From positions 1 through 42,077 of the forward strand of contig JAUCBJ010008051.1 in the NCBI GenBank assembly GCA_032718475.1: DNA of 42,077 nucleotides. Reading direction: 5' to 3'. Numbering within the stretch: the stretch's first letter is position 1; every line of letters starts with the position of its first letter. Positions 9,601 through 19,720 of this stretch are shown in pieces. The notes under the pieces were generated by a model. The model ran no database searches. It had not been told where the DNA came from and saw nothing but the letters and a program-made list of their open reading frames with translations. Both the position numbers and the translations under genes were made by a program. Source of the stretch: Nemertoderma westbladi. Its lineage: Eukaryota; Xenacoelomorpha; Nemertodermatida; Nemertodermatidae.

Positions 9601-12600
9601 GGCCTATCGGCCGGCGTGAGATTGTTGTGAGTGGGATGGAAGGAATGGGGCGGGAATGGGCCTATCGGCCGGCGTGAGATTGTTGTGAGTGGGATGGAAG
9701 GAATGGGGCGGGAATGGGCCTATCGGCCGGCGTGAGATTGTTGTGAGTGGGATGGAAGGAATGGGGCGGGAATGGGCCTATCGGCCGGCGTGAGATTGTT
9801 GTGAGTGGGATGGAAGGAATGGGGCGGGAATGGGCCTATCGGCCGGCGTGAGATTGTTGTGAGTGGGATGGAAGGAATGGGGCGGGAATGGGCCTATCGG
9901 CCGGCGTGAGATTGTTGTGAGTGGGATGGAAGGAATGGGGCGGGAATGGGCCTATCGGCCGGCGTGAGATTGTTGTGAGTGGGATGGAAGGAATGGGGCG
10001 GGAATGGGCCTATCGGCCGGCGTGAGATTGTTGTGAGTGGGATGGAAGGAATGGGGCGGGAATGGGCCTATCGGCCGGCGTGAGATTGTTGTGAGTGGGA
10101 TGGAAGGAATGGGGCGGGAATGGGCCTATCGGCCGGCGTGAGATTGTTGTGAGTGGGATGGAAGGAATGGGGCGGGAATGGGCCTATCGGCCGGCGTGAG
10201 ATTGTTGTGAGTGGGATGGAAGGAATGGGGCGGGAATGGGCCTATCGGCCGGCGTGAGATTGTTGTGAGTGGGATGGAAGGAATGGGGCGGGAATGGGCC
10301 TATCGGCCGGCGTGAGATTGTTGTGAGTGGGATGGAAGGAATGGGGCGGGAATGGGCCTATCGGCCGGCGTGAGATTGTTGTGAGTGGGATGGAAGGAAT
10401 GGGGCGGGAATGGGCCTATCGGCCGGCGTGAGATTGTTGTGAGTGGGATGGAAGGAATGGGGCGGGAATGGGCCTATCGGCCGGCGTGAGATTGTTGTGA
10501 GTGGGATGGAAGGAATGGGGCGGGAATGGGCCTATCGGCCGGCGTGAGATTGTTGTGAGTGGGATGGAAGGAATGGGGCGGGAATGGGCCTATCGGCCGG
10601 CGTGAGATTGTTGTGAGTGGGATGGAAGGAATGGGGCGGGAATGGGCCTATCGGCCGGCGTGAGATTGTTGTGAGTGGGATGGAAGGAATGGGGCGGGAA
10701 TGGGCCTATCGGCCGGCGTGAGATTGTTGTGAGTGGGATGGAAGGAATGGGGCGGGAATGGGCCTATCGGCCGGCGTGAGATTGTTGTGAGTGGGATGGA
10801 AGGAATGGGGCGGGAATGGGCCTATCGGCCGGCGTGAGATTGTTGTGAGTGGGATGGAAGGAATGGGGCGGGAATGGGCCTATCGGCCGGCGTGAGATTG
10901 TTGTGAGTGGGATGGAAGGAATGGGGCGGGAATGGGCCTATCGGCCGGCGTGAGATTGTTGTGAGTGGGATGGAAGGAATGGGGCGGGAATGGGCCTATC
11001 GGCCGGCGTGAGATTGTTGTGAGTGGGATGGAAGGAATGGGGCGGGAATGGGCCTATCGGCCGGCGTGAGATTGTTGTGAGTGGGATGGAAGGAATGGGG
11101 CGGGAATGGGCCTATCGGCCGGCGTGAGATTGTTGTGAGTGGGATGGAAGGAATGGGGCGGGAATGGGCCTATCGGCCGGCGTGAGATTGTTGTGAGTGG
11201 GATGGAAGGAATGGGGCGGGAATGGGCCTATCGGCCGGCGTGAGATTGTTGTGAGTGGGATGGAAGGAATGGGGCGGGAATGGGCCTATCGGCCGGCGTG
11301 AGATTGTTGTGAGTGGGATGGAAGGAATGGGGCGGGAATGGGCCTATCGGCCGGCGTGAGATTGTTGTGAGTGGGATGGAAGGAATGGGGCGGGAATGGG
11401 CCTATCGGCCGGCGTGAGATTGTTGTGAGTGGGATGGAAGGAATGGGGCGGGAATGGGCCTATCGGCCGGCGTGAGATTGTTGTGAGTGGGATGGAAGGA
11501 ATGGGGCGGGAATGGGCCTATCGGCCGGCGTGAGATTGTTGTGAGTGGGATGGAAGGAATGGGGCGGGAATGGGCCTATCGGCCGGCGTGAGATTGTTGT
11601 GAGTGGGATGGAAGGAATGGGGCGGGAATGGGCCTATCGGCCGGCGTGAGATTGTTGTGAGTGGGATGGAAGGAATGGGGCGGGAATGGGCCTATCGGCC
11701 GGCGTGAGATTGTTGTGAGTGGGATGGAAGGAATGGGGCGGGAATGGGCCTATCGGCCGGCGTGAGATTGTTGTGAGTGGGATGGAAGGAATGGGGCGGG
11801 AATGGGCCTATCGGCCGGCGTGAGATTGTTGTGAGTGGGATGGAAGGAATGGGGCGGGAATGGGCCTATCGGCCGGCGTGAGATTGTTGTGAGTGGGATG
11901 GAAGGAATGGGGCGGGAATGGGCCTATCGGCCGGCGTGAGATTGTTGTGAGTGGGATGGAAGGAATGGGGCGGGAATGGGCCTATCGGCCGGCGTGAGAT
12001 TGTTGTGAGTGGGATGGAAGGAATGGGGCGGGAATGGGCCTATCAGCCGGCGTGAGATTGTTGTGAGTGGGATGGAAGGAATGGGGCGGGAATGGGCCTA
12101 TCGGCCGGCGTGAGATTGTTGTGAGTGGGATGGAAGGAATGGGGCGGGAATGGGCCTATCGGCCGGCGTGAGATTGTTGTGAGTGGGATGGAAGGAATGG
12201 GGCGGGAATGGGCCTATCGGCCGGCGTGAGATTGTTGTGAGTGGGATGGCGCCCCCTATCGGCCGGCGTGAGATTGTTGTGAGTGGGATGGAAGGAATGG
12301 GGCGGGAATGGGCCTATCGGCCGGCGTGAGATTGTTGTGAGTGGGATGGAAGGAATGGGGCGGGAATGGGCCTATCGGCCGGCGTGAGATTGTTGTGAGT
12401 GGGATGGAAGGAATGGGGCGGGAATGGGCCTATCAGCCGGCGTGAGATTGTTGTGAGTGGGATGGAAGGAATGGGGCGGGAATGGGCCTATCGGCCGGCG
12501 TGAGATTGTTGTGAGTGGGATGGAAGGAATGGGGCGGGAATGGGCCTATCGGCCGGCGTGAGATTGTTGTGAGTGGGATGGAAGGAATGGGGCGGGAATG

Positions 12601-14515
12601 GGCCTATCGGCCGGCGTGAGATTGTTGTGAGTGGGATGGAAGGAATGGGGCGGGAATGGGCCTATCGGCCGGCGTGAGATTGTTGTGAGTGGGATGGAAG
12701 GAATGGGGCGGGAATGGGCCTATCGGCCGGCGTGAGATTGTTGTGAGTGGGATGGAAGGAATGGGGCGGGAATGGGCCTATCGGCCGGCGTGAGATTGTT
12801 GTGAGTGGGATGGAAGGAATGGGGCGGGAATGGGCCTATCGGCCGGCGTGAGATTGTTGTGAGTGGGATGGAAGGAATGGGGCGGGAATGGGCCTATCGG
12901 CCGGCGTGAGATTGTTGTGAGTGGGATGGAAGGAATGGGGCGGGAATGGGCCTATCAGCCGGCGTGAGATCGTTGTGAGTGGGATGGAAGGAATGGGGCG
13001 GGAATGGGCCTATCGGCCGGCGTGAGATTGTTGTGAGTGGGATGGAAGGAATGGGGCGGGAATGGGCCTATCGGCCGGCGTGAGATTGTTGTGAGTGGGA
13101 TGGAAGGAATGGGGCGGGAATGGGCCTATCGGCCGGCGTGAGATTGTTGTGAGTGGGATGGAAGGAATGGGGCGGGAATGGGCCTATCGGCCGGCGTGAG
13201 ATTGTTGTGAGTGGGATGGAAGGAATGGGGCGGGAATGGGCCTATCGGCCGGCGTGAGATTGTTGTGAGTGGGATGGAAGGAATGGGGCGGGAATGGGCC
13301 TATCGGCCGGCGTGAGATTGTTGTGAGTGGGATGGCGCCCCCTATCGGCCGGCGTGAGATTGTTGTGAGTGGGATGGAAGGAATGGGGCGGGAATGGGCC
13401 TATCGGCCGGCGTGAGATTGTTGTGAGTGGGATGGAAGGAATGGGGCGGGAATGGGCCTATCGGCCGGCGTGAGATTGTTGTGAGTGGGATGGAAGGAAT
13501 GGGGCGGGAATGGGCCTATCGGCCGGCGTGAGATTGTTGTGAGTGGGATGGAAGGAATGGGGCGGGAATGGGCCTATCGGCCGGCGTGAGATTGTTGTGA
13601 GTGGGATGGAAGGAATGGGGCGGGAATGGGCCTATCGGCCGGCGTGAGATTGTTGTGAGTGGGATGGAAGGAATGGGGCGGGAATGGGCCTATCGGCCGG
13701 CGTGAGATTGTTGTGAGTGGGATGGCGCCCCCTATCGGCCGGCGTGAGATTGTTGTGAGTGGGATGGAAGGAATGGGGCGGGAATGGGCCTATCGGCCGG
13801 CGTGAGATTGTTGTGAGTGGGATGGAAGGAATGGGGCGGGAATGGGCCTATCGGCCGGCGTGAGATTGTTGTGAGTGGGATGGAAGGAATGGGGCGGGAA
13901 TGGGCCTATCGGCCGGCGTGAGATTGTTGTGAGTGGGATGGAAGGAATGGGGCGGGAATGGGCCTATCGGCCGGCGTGAGATTGTTGTGAGTGGGATGGC
14001 GCCCCCTATCGGCCGGCGTGAGATTGTTGTGAGTGGGATGGAAGGAATGGGGCGGGAATGGGCCTATCGGCCGGCGTGAGATTGTTGTGAGTGGGATGGA
14101 AGGAATGGGGCGGGAATGGGCCTATCGGCCGGCGTGAGATTGTTGTGAGTGGGATGGAAGGAATGGGGCGGGAATGGGCCTATCGGCCGGCGTGAGATTG
14201 TTGTGAGTGGGATGGAAGGAATGGGGCGGGAATGGGCCTATCGGCCGGCGTGAGATTGTTGTGAGTGGGATGGAAGGAATGGGGCGGGAATGGGCCTATC
14301 GGCCGGCGTGAGATTGTTGTGAGTGGGATGGAAGGAATGGGGCGGGAATGGGCCTATCGGCCGGCGTGAGATTGTTGTGAGTGGGATGGCGCCCCCTATC
14401 GGCCGGCGTGAGATTGTTGTGAGTGGGATGGAAGGAATGGGGCGGGAATGGGCCTATCGGCCGGCGTGAGATTGTTGTGAGTGGGATGGAAGGAATGGGG
14501 CGGGAATGGGCCTAT
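6611..14515 (+). repeat. 58-bp tandem array, 138 units, nearly identical
   Basis: The unit starts GTGAGTGGGATGGAAGGAAT, continues GGGGCGGGAATGGGCC and ends TATCGGCCGGCGTGAGATTGTT without its last bases exceeding 58 bp. From 6611 to 12236 there are exactly 97 units without a single indel. Five 42-bp short units start at 12237, 13323, 13713, 13987 and 14377, separated by 18, 6, 4 and 6 full units; one full and one partial unit finish the array. Apart from the first unit (GTAAGT) I saw two substitution types: CGGCC to CAGCC in seven units (7057, 8623, 8797, 8855, 12045, 12435, 12957) and GATTGTT to GATCGTT in three (7709, 8347, 12971). All frames contain TGA stops, so it is not coding. Such uniformity suggests very recent expansion or strong homogenisation; assembly collapse or inflation is possible. 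Confidence 0.97.
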
Positions 14516-14543
14516 TTTTGGCGCCCCCTATCGGCCGGCGTGG
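14516..14543 (+). repeat. Array terminus GGCGCCCCCTATCGG...
   Basis: After the last partial unit, TTTT leads into GGCGCCCCCTATCGGCCGGC and GTGGGATTTAAAC. The same GGCGCCCCCTATCGG join occurs inside each of the five 42-bp short units, so the short units keep the sequence found at the right edge and are probably closer to the founding sequence. Confidence 0.7.
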
Positions 14544-15394
14544 GATTTAAACAATTTCGCTAAAAAGAACTACTCCTCCGTTATTTTCTATTTCTGATTG
14601 GCAATTTTGTAAAAAAAAAACCTACGTTTTTTCCTAATTTTTCATTAAAAAAATAGGAAAATATTATGAAATCAAGAACACTGACCGAAATTTATTGAAG
14701 CTTATGAATTTACCTTTCATATAAATCAAAAAGTATTGCATAAAACGGCTAAGAATGTCGGAGTCGTATTTTTCGTGCGAAAAAATGTCATTGAAACAAT
14801 CGCCTTCAAAATTCTAACCTTCCCGCGCAAAACTTCTGTAGGCCCCTACCTGTACGGGTCTGGTTGGTTAATAGTGTCTGACAGGAAAGAAGCACACCAC
14901 CGAGCTAAAATTATATTTATGGGGGTTTTCGGGGTCGTTAATTTCATTTCCGATGTCAGTTTTTATATTTGGAGAATCTAGTCTGTCCGTCGGTCGGTTG
15001 TCTGTATATTTTGACAGACTGATTGGCAGACAGATATTTCTCGAGAACTAAAAGAGGTCTCTCCTAGCCGTTTTCAGATTTGAAATCCACATTATATTCT
15101 GCTCTAGATTTAATAACAATTGAATTATTGAATCCAATTCCAATTATTGAATTTCGGAATGTTTCCGGTAACGGTTAATAAATTATTGGGGCAATATGTC
15201 ATATAGTCTAACGGGGGAAAATCATGGAAATGTTAAAACATTCGAGTTAAAACAGAGACCTGATTTTCTTAATCCCGGTGAACCAGAGACCTACCCGAAA
15301 TTAATTATTTTGAAAAATACCTGAGACCAGAGCCAGAGATCAGATACTTTGCTTATTTTTATCTAGAGCGGATAGGATAGAGATATTTTTACAA
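14544..15394. other. No recognisable gene
   Basis: AT-rich sequence with a short open frame at 14736-14981 (81 codons) that matches nothing I know and has no flanking gene structure. No repeats beyond short AT words. Confidence 0.5.
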
Positions 15395-15655
15395 GTGACC
15401 CACTGAGAAACAATTAATAAAATTAATTAATTAATATTTCCAGCAATATAATATTTCCAGCAATATTTCGGCCACAGGCCTTTTACTAGCTGTAGGGTAA
15501 ATGTTTCAAACAGAAATTATATCGGTACAGCAAAAGCACAAACAGTACGCACTACTACTGACTTTACCCTTGTAGAGCTAGTAAAAGGCCTGTGGCCGAA
15601 ATATTGCTGGAAATATTAATTAATTAATTTTATTAATTGTTTCTCAGTGGGTCAC
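15395..15655. mobile_element. 261-bp fold-back MITE with ~95-bp inverted arms
   Basis: The element starts GTGACCCACTGAGAAACAAT and ends with the exact reverse complement. The arms run inward through an AATTAATTAATATTTCCAGC block and then CGGCCACAGGCCTTTTACTA to about 15502 and 15563. The left arm carries an extra tandem copy of about 17 bp (AATATTTCCAGC-containing) absent from the right arm. Loop about 60 bp, no ORF. Target duplication could not be recognised, so the superfamily is open. Confidence 0.88.
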
Positions 15656-17140
15656 AGATAACTATGATACCTCCAGAGACCAGGGCGCGCTCTACATTTC
15701 AGAACTTTGCTTATTTTTGTACAAATAGACGTACGTATACGTTTTGAACTGAGAACTAATTGTCTCTGGTTGAATTACAGTAAATCCATATATCAGCATT
15801 CAACCCTCACCCTATGGAAAAACTAAGCGCAAGTACATTTTGGTAATTAGGAGCCCGCTTGACAGCGGGATACTTACTGTAAAAATCTCAGGATACATTA
15901 CACTGACTGACTGACTGACATACTGACTGATAATTATCTAGGTTATTAGGAGCCCGCTTGACAGCGGGATACTTACTGTAAGAATCTCACGGATACTTTC
16001 TGTAAAAATCTCAGGATACATTACACTGACTGACATACTGACTGATAATTATCTAGGTTAAGGCACTTCCTGCCTGGCGATTTTGATGAAATTTTGCAAG
16101 TACATTGCTTTGGTGGTTCATAATCGCGTTACAAAATTTCAGATCGATTCTATGTGTGGTATTCGATATATTTAGTTTTTTGACATTGTTTATTAAAAGC
16201 AATGGTAAAATAACAGCTGGTGTTCATGATGAAATATGGCTTAATATGTTATACACAGTCATAGAAAAACGTGTTGGTTGTCAAGTTTTACTAGTAGGCT
16301 ATAAGGAAAGGCAATGTTTACTCACACATAAGCTGTTGGTTTCTAATGTATTACCCCATAAGCTGATTGCTCTCCCAGTGCTTCCTAAGGGTATATCTAC
16401 AATAAGGTTACTCACTCTGCTATGTTAGGGGGTGGATCAGGAGAATGAATTTTAGTTACACAAAGCAGTGTGTTGTGTCCTATTGCAGTTGTTACTCACT
16501 GTGGATTGCAAAATGTTTTATAGTTGACCTACACTATAATACAGTAGTTGCATGTATTTAAGGAGCCCGCTCTGGCCTACCGCCTAAGGAGTACCTATAT
16601 TACATATTCACATAGAATTCACTGGGAAGAGATATTCCGCTTGACGACGGGGTAATACCTATAGAAGGAAACTAAATTTGTTATTTGGCTCTATTCGTTG
16701 TTATTTATCTGGTTGTGCATCATGGGCATTTTTTATAAATATTCGGTAATCGCATCTTATATCTTGTAAACGTGCTTGATAATGAAATTATTTGCTTCAT
16801 ATTATATTTTTGTTAGTGGTAGCTAAGTTGCATTTCTTATTATGTGGGACAAGCCACAGCCACAAAGTCAGCTAGCCTCACGCCTTGCAGTTTAGACAAT
16901 TTTAGTTTACTTTCTGCTGACTGACATAGTTCTTTGTAATAGTCTTGGCTAGGATTTTTCCCCCGGGCTCCTTCCAGCCAGCTTGCTGGCTTTCTAGTTA
17001 GAAAAGGCACTTATATTCATTCCATAATATATCTTACGCTATAAACTTAGTCATTTACGAATAGTTAGCGGTAGTGTACAGGTGTGGTACTCTGCTCGCC
17101 CCCTTTACCTCGTTACGCTCGTTCTCTTAATTTGGTTGCC
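15656..17140. other. Repeat-like sequence, no supported gene
   Basis: Contains the 105-bp duplication and several GGAGCCCG-type fragments. The inverted pair GGAGCCCG (about 15850) and CGGGCTCC (about 16965) could be the ends of a ~1.1-kb non-autonomous element, but I could not define termini. An open frame at 16105-16428 (107 codons) is hydrophobic at its N-terminus and matches no family I know. Confidence 0.45.
15843..16060 (+). repeat. ~105-bp tandem duplication with GCCCGC/GCGGG hairpin
   Basis: GGAGCCCGCTTGACAGCGGG followed by ATACTTACTGTAA, CTGACTGACTG and ATAATTATCTAGGTT is repeated once with small changes. Each copy has a CCCGC-TTGACA-GCGGG hairpin. Related degenerate fragments occur at about 16560 and 16638, and GGGCTCC in the opposite orientation at about 16965. 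Confidence 0.75.
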
Positions 17141-17652
17141 TTAATATACTTCCTACAAGGTAAAAATAGCTCAATCTTTACTTTTACTTTTAAACTTTAT
17201 GGGTGCTCAAAGTAAGCACCCTTATCATTATATTAGACCCGTCGTTTGGTGCTAATTTATCTTAATTAAACGCACCTTAAATTTATTAAATAGATTACCA
17301 GTACATTAAGTATGAGTCATTATTAAAAATAATGTAAAAGTAATTATATAATTTTGTTGTTTTAAGCGGAGTATTAAAAATAGTTAAAAATTAAAGAAGT
17401 TATTTATATAGTAAAAAATAATTGAGAAAAAAAAAATCTTATTTATGAATTTTATATTGTACAAGACAAACATATATTTAATTTAAAATATCTCTGATCT
17501 CTGGGTAAAATGTCTGTTTTCAATACCCGGGAACCAGAGACCTATCCAGAAACCAAAACATTGCCCGGAGAATCCAGAGATCAGCGACAGTCTCTGTATC
17601 AACTCTATAAAACATGATTAGTGACATATTATTTCCGCATCAAAAATATTTT

Positions 17653-17658
17653 TTTATT
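17653..17658 (-). promoter_or_regulatory. Candidate poly(A) signal AATAAA, copy A
   Basis: AATAAA on the minus strand about 165 nt beyond the stop codon; conserved at the same place in copy B. Placement is plausible, use is inferred. Confidence 0.45.
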
Positions 17659-17821
17659 GATTAATAATGAAAAATAGAAAAAGCGGCGGACTTTTAAAGT
17701 TCCTACTTAATTAATAGATCCAAGTATAATTTCAAGTTCCGTTATTATTACCACCACAACTGTCACTCATTTGGCACATTTTTATAAAACATAATTAGAT
17801 AGAGAACCATAACAACACAAT

Positions 17822-17941
17822 TTAATCGTCATCAGAGTCTGCGAATTTAATACCATGACAACCAGTATCTATGTGACCTCCTTTATAACTACCTCGCTTC
17901 TTTTTAGTTTTTTCGTGACGAAAGTTTTTCCCGGAAACGAC
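17822..17941 (-). pseudogene. Copy A exon 3, SRP40 C-terminal half
   Basis: Follows an acceptor ending TGTCACAG and encodes 39 residues including the hallmark [16 protein letters not shown] of the Nopp140/Srp40 C-terminus, ending SDDD and TAA. Differs from copy B by one base (Asp in A, Asn in B, four residues before the DDD end). Confidence 0.9.
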
Positions 17942-18078
17942 CTGTGACACAAAAAAAAACATTACTATGGCAACGGGGGACCGATAAACCGATACCAAAC
18001 CCATTAGTAACAGACTGGAGAGACAGACAGACTGGACAGACCCCCCGTTATACACATAGACACACCATTTAGACTTAC

Positions 18079-18193
18079 CTTTAGGTCGTAGTAAGCTTTC
18101 TCTCCCCAGGACCCCACTGCTCCAGACTTGGCGGAGAAACAATTATCCTGTAGATTTGCAGGTATCAAACCAACGGCATCGTTATTCACCCTC
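18079..18193 (-). pseudogene. Copy A exon 2, SRP40 domain N-terminal half
   Basis: Begins after TATTCAG and completes the Arg codon split by intron 1 (AG|G), then reads [17 protein letters not shown] and [20 protein letters not shown] before the donor GTAAGT. Two replacement differences from copy B (Gly-Leu instead of Asp-Phe). Confidence 0.9.
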
Positions 18194-18334
18194 CTGAATA
18201 AAGTAAATAAATATATTGTGTGATGGATGATATTACATTGTATAACCAAACTACAGAACCTTTTATTGTAGTTGTTGTATTAAATAGGAACCATTAAAAC
18301 AATATATTTATTTATTATTGTTGTTGTTGTTGTT

Positions 18335-18415
18335 GGTAGCTCCACTCGGAAAAGCGCCAGAGTGACAATTCAACAGTGCCGTACTGGGTTCGATCCTGGA
18401 TCAGGTCTTTTGTGT
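18335..18415 (+). other. tRNA-like SINE remnant in intron 1, copy A
   Basis: A perfect Pol III B-box GGTTCGATCC lies at 18387-18396, about 50 bp after a TGGTAGCTCCA stretch that resembles a decayed A-box. The copy B counterpart (B-box 26264-26273) keeps the B-box but has lost the A-box-like part. Probably an old tRNA-derived SINE; could be chance. Confidence 0.4.
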
Positions 18416-18434
18416 ATTTTAGTTTTTAAAGTCT

Positions 18435-18655
18435 AGGCGGTTTCTTTTACAGTCTAGTTACACTTTTCTAGTTATTACTAGGCCTATTATATCGTGACCA
18501 AAGAGCCAGAACAACACTCACCAAAAAATGTGGTTTCGAGAAAAATGCAAAAAACCTTCTCATTTCCCTCTATATGGATCCCGTCTCCTAATTTTTTAGG
18601 CGGTTTCTTTTACAGTCTAGTTACACTTTTCTAGTTATTACTAGGCCTATTATAT
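18435..18655 (+). repeat. ~163-bp local duplication present only in copy A
   Basis: AGGCGGTTTCTTTTACAGTC and the following TAGTTACACTTTTCTAGTTA block occur at 18435 and again at 18598. Copy B has the block once (from about 26312). The sequence between the copies, including ATATGGATCCCGTCTCCTAA, is absent from copy B. Confidence 0.8.
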
Positions 18656-18971
18656 ACGTGGCAGCGAGTTAGGTAGCAACTTCATAAATTGATATATTAT
18701 TTTGAAGGTGTCAACGTATATCCCCACAAACTCGGATTGTCGTTTATTTACTTATTATATATTTTTGTATCAACAAGGAAACTGGGTGCAAAGTTCCAAG
18801 TTCGAGCCCGTGTTAATGCAAGACGATGAAAGATTTAAAATGTAAATATTTTAATATAATTTTATTCCCTAACTCTCCAACCAAATCTTAAGAATAGGTT
18901 ACCTTGGAAACAACACGATAAAAATTCCAGAATTTATTGCAATTCTTTAACCCTAATCATCATACACCTAA

Positions 18972-19188
18972 AGGCCATGATATACCACAGGAGCGGCGAG
19001 CGGCAGCGGCGGGCGGCCGCGGCGAGCGGCCGATGTGAGCGGCGACTTTTAGTATGATACACTATAGGAGCGGCGAGCGGCAGCAGCCATTTGTGGTGTA
19101 TCATCACCCATAGAAAATAATGTGTTCTATTTTTAAAAAGTGGCCGCTTGCCGCGGCCGCTCGCTGCTCCTGTGGTGTATCATGGCCT
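18972..19188. mobile_element. 217-bp PIF/Harbinger-like MITE, copy A
   Basis: Ends AGGCCATGATATACCACAGG and its reverse complement (one mismatch: ATATACC versus GTATACC-type), flanked on both sides by TAA (18969-18971 and 19189-19191). A 3-bp TAA duplication is the hallmark of PIF/Harbinger elements. The interior is very GC-rich (GAGCGGCGAGCGGC repeats) in AT-rich surroundings. No ORF. The same element is in copy B, so insertion predates the duplication. Confidence 0.7.
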
Positions 19189-19466
19189 TAAGCAAAGCAG
19201 CATATAAGAAGTTTCTAAGGAAATATTACTGTAAATATGTAACTTATATTTAAGTAATGATTTAATTTATAATTTGATAATTTAATTTATTGAAGTACAC
19301 TTGTTAAGTTTCTTAAAATTCTTTTTTAACAACACTAGAGCTAAACCATATAAGCATAGCGAACAAAAAAATAATATATAGCCCAGCAAGTGAAATATAA
19401 CTAAGTACTTTTTAAATCTGCTTATAAAAGTGTTAAATAAAAAATCTCAGAATGGGTGAATATTAT

Positions 19467-19720
19467 GCAAAAGTAGCTCAGTTGGTTAAGCGCTGGGCCT
19501 GCAATCTATTGGTTGCAGGTTCAGCCCCGCCAGGGTCCACTCAGCCTTTCATCCACTGGGGTCGATAAAATGTGTACCAGTTAAATAACTGGGAGCAAAT
19601 CTTGGGATAGGAGTAGCGCCCACCCCTACCCTCGGGTAGCAGCTATCGAAAGAGGAGCCTTCCGGTCGCCTCCGGCTTCGGACGACTGTTTGCTTGCTTG
19701 CCTCTGTTAGCAAAAAAAAA
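19467..19720 (+). mobile_element. tRNA-derived SINE in intron 1, copy A
   Basis: Starts GCAAAAGTAGCTCAGTTGGT, a tRNA-like 7-nt arm, T8-A9 and A-box, followed by GGTTGCAGGTTCAGCCCC as a B-box-like region. The body includes CCACTGGGGTCGATAAAATG, typical of SINE central regions, and it ends in an A-run after CTCTGTTAGC. It is antisense to the host gene. Not a functional tRNA: the acceptor arm has no partner and no anticodon stem closes properly. Confidence 0.8.

Noticed and set aside
6611-14515. CRISPR array or coding repeat
   Set aside because: Units abut directly with no unique spacers, the host is a eukaryote, and TGA stops occur in every frame.
14736-14981. 81-codon open frame
   Set aside because: Length expected by chance; no motif, no gene structure around it.
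16105-16428. 107-codon open frame as a membrane protein gene
   Set aside because: Only a hydrophobic start and no family resemblance; it lies within repeat-like sequence.
19467-19540. Functional tRNA gene
   Set aside because: Has A-box and B-box-like sequence but no pairing acceptor stem, and continues into a SINE body with an A-rich tail.
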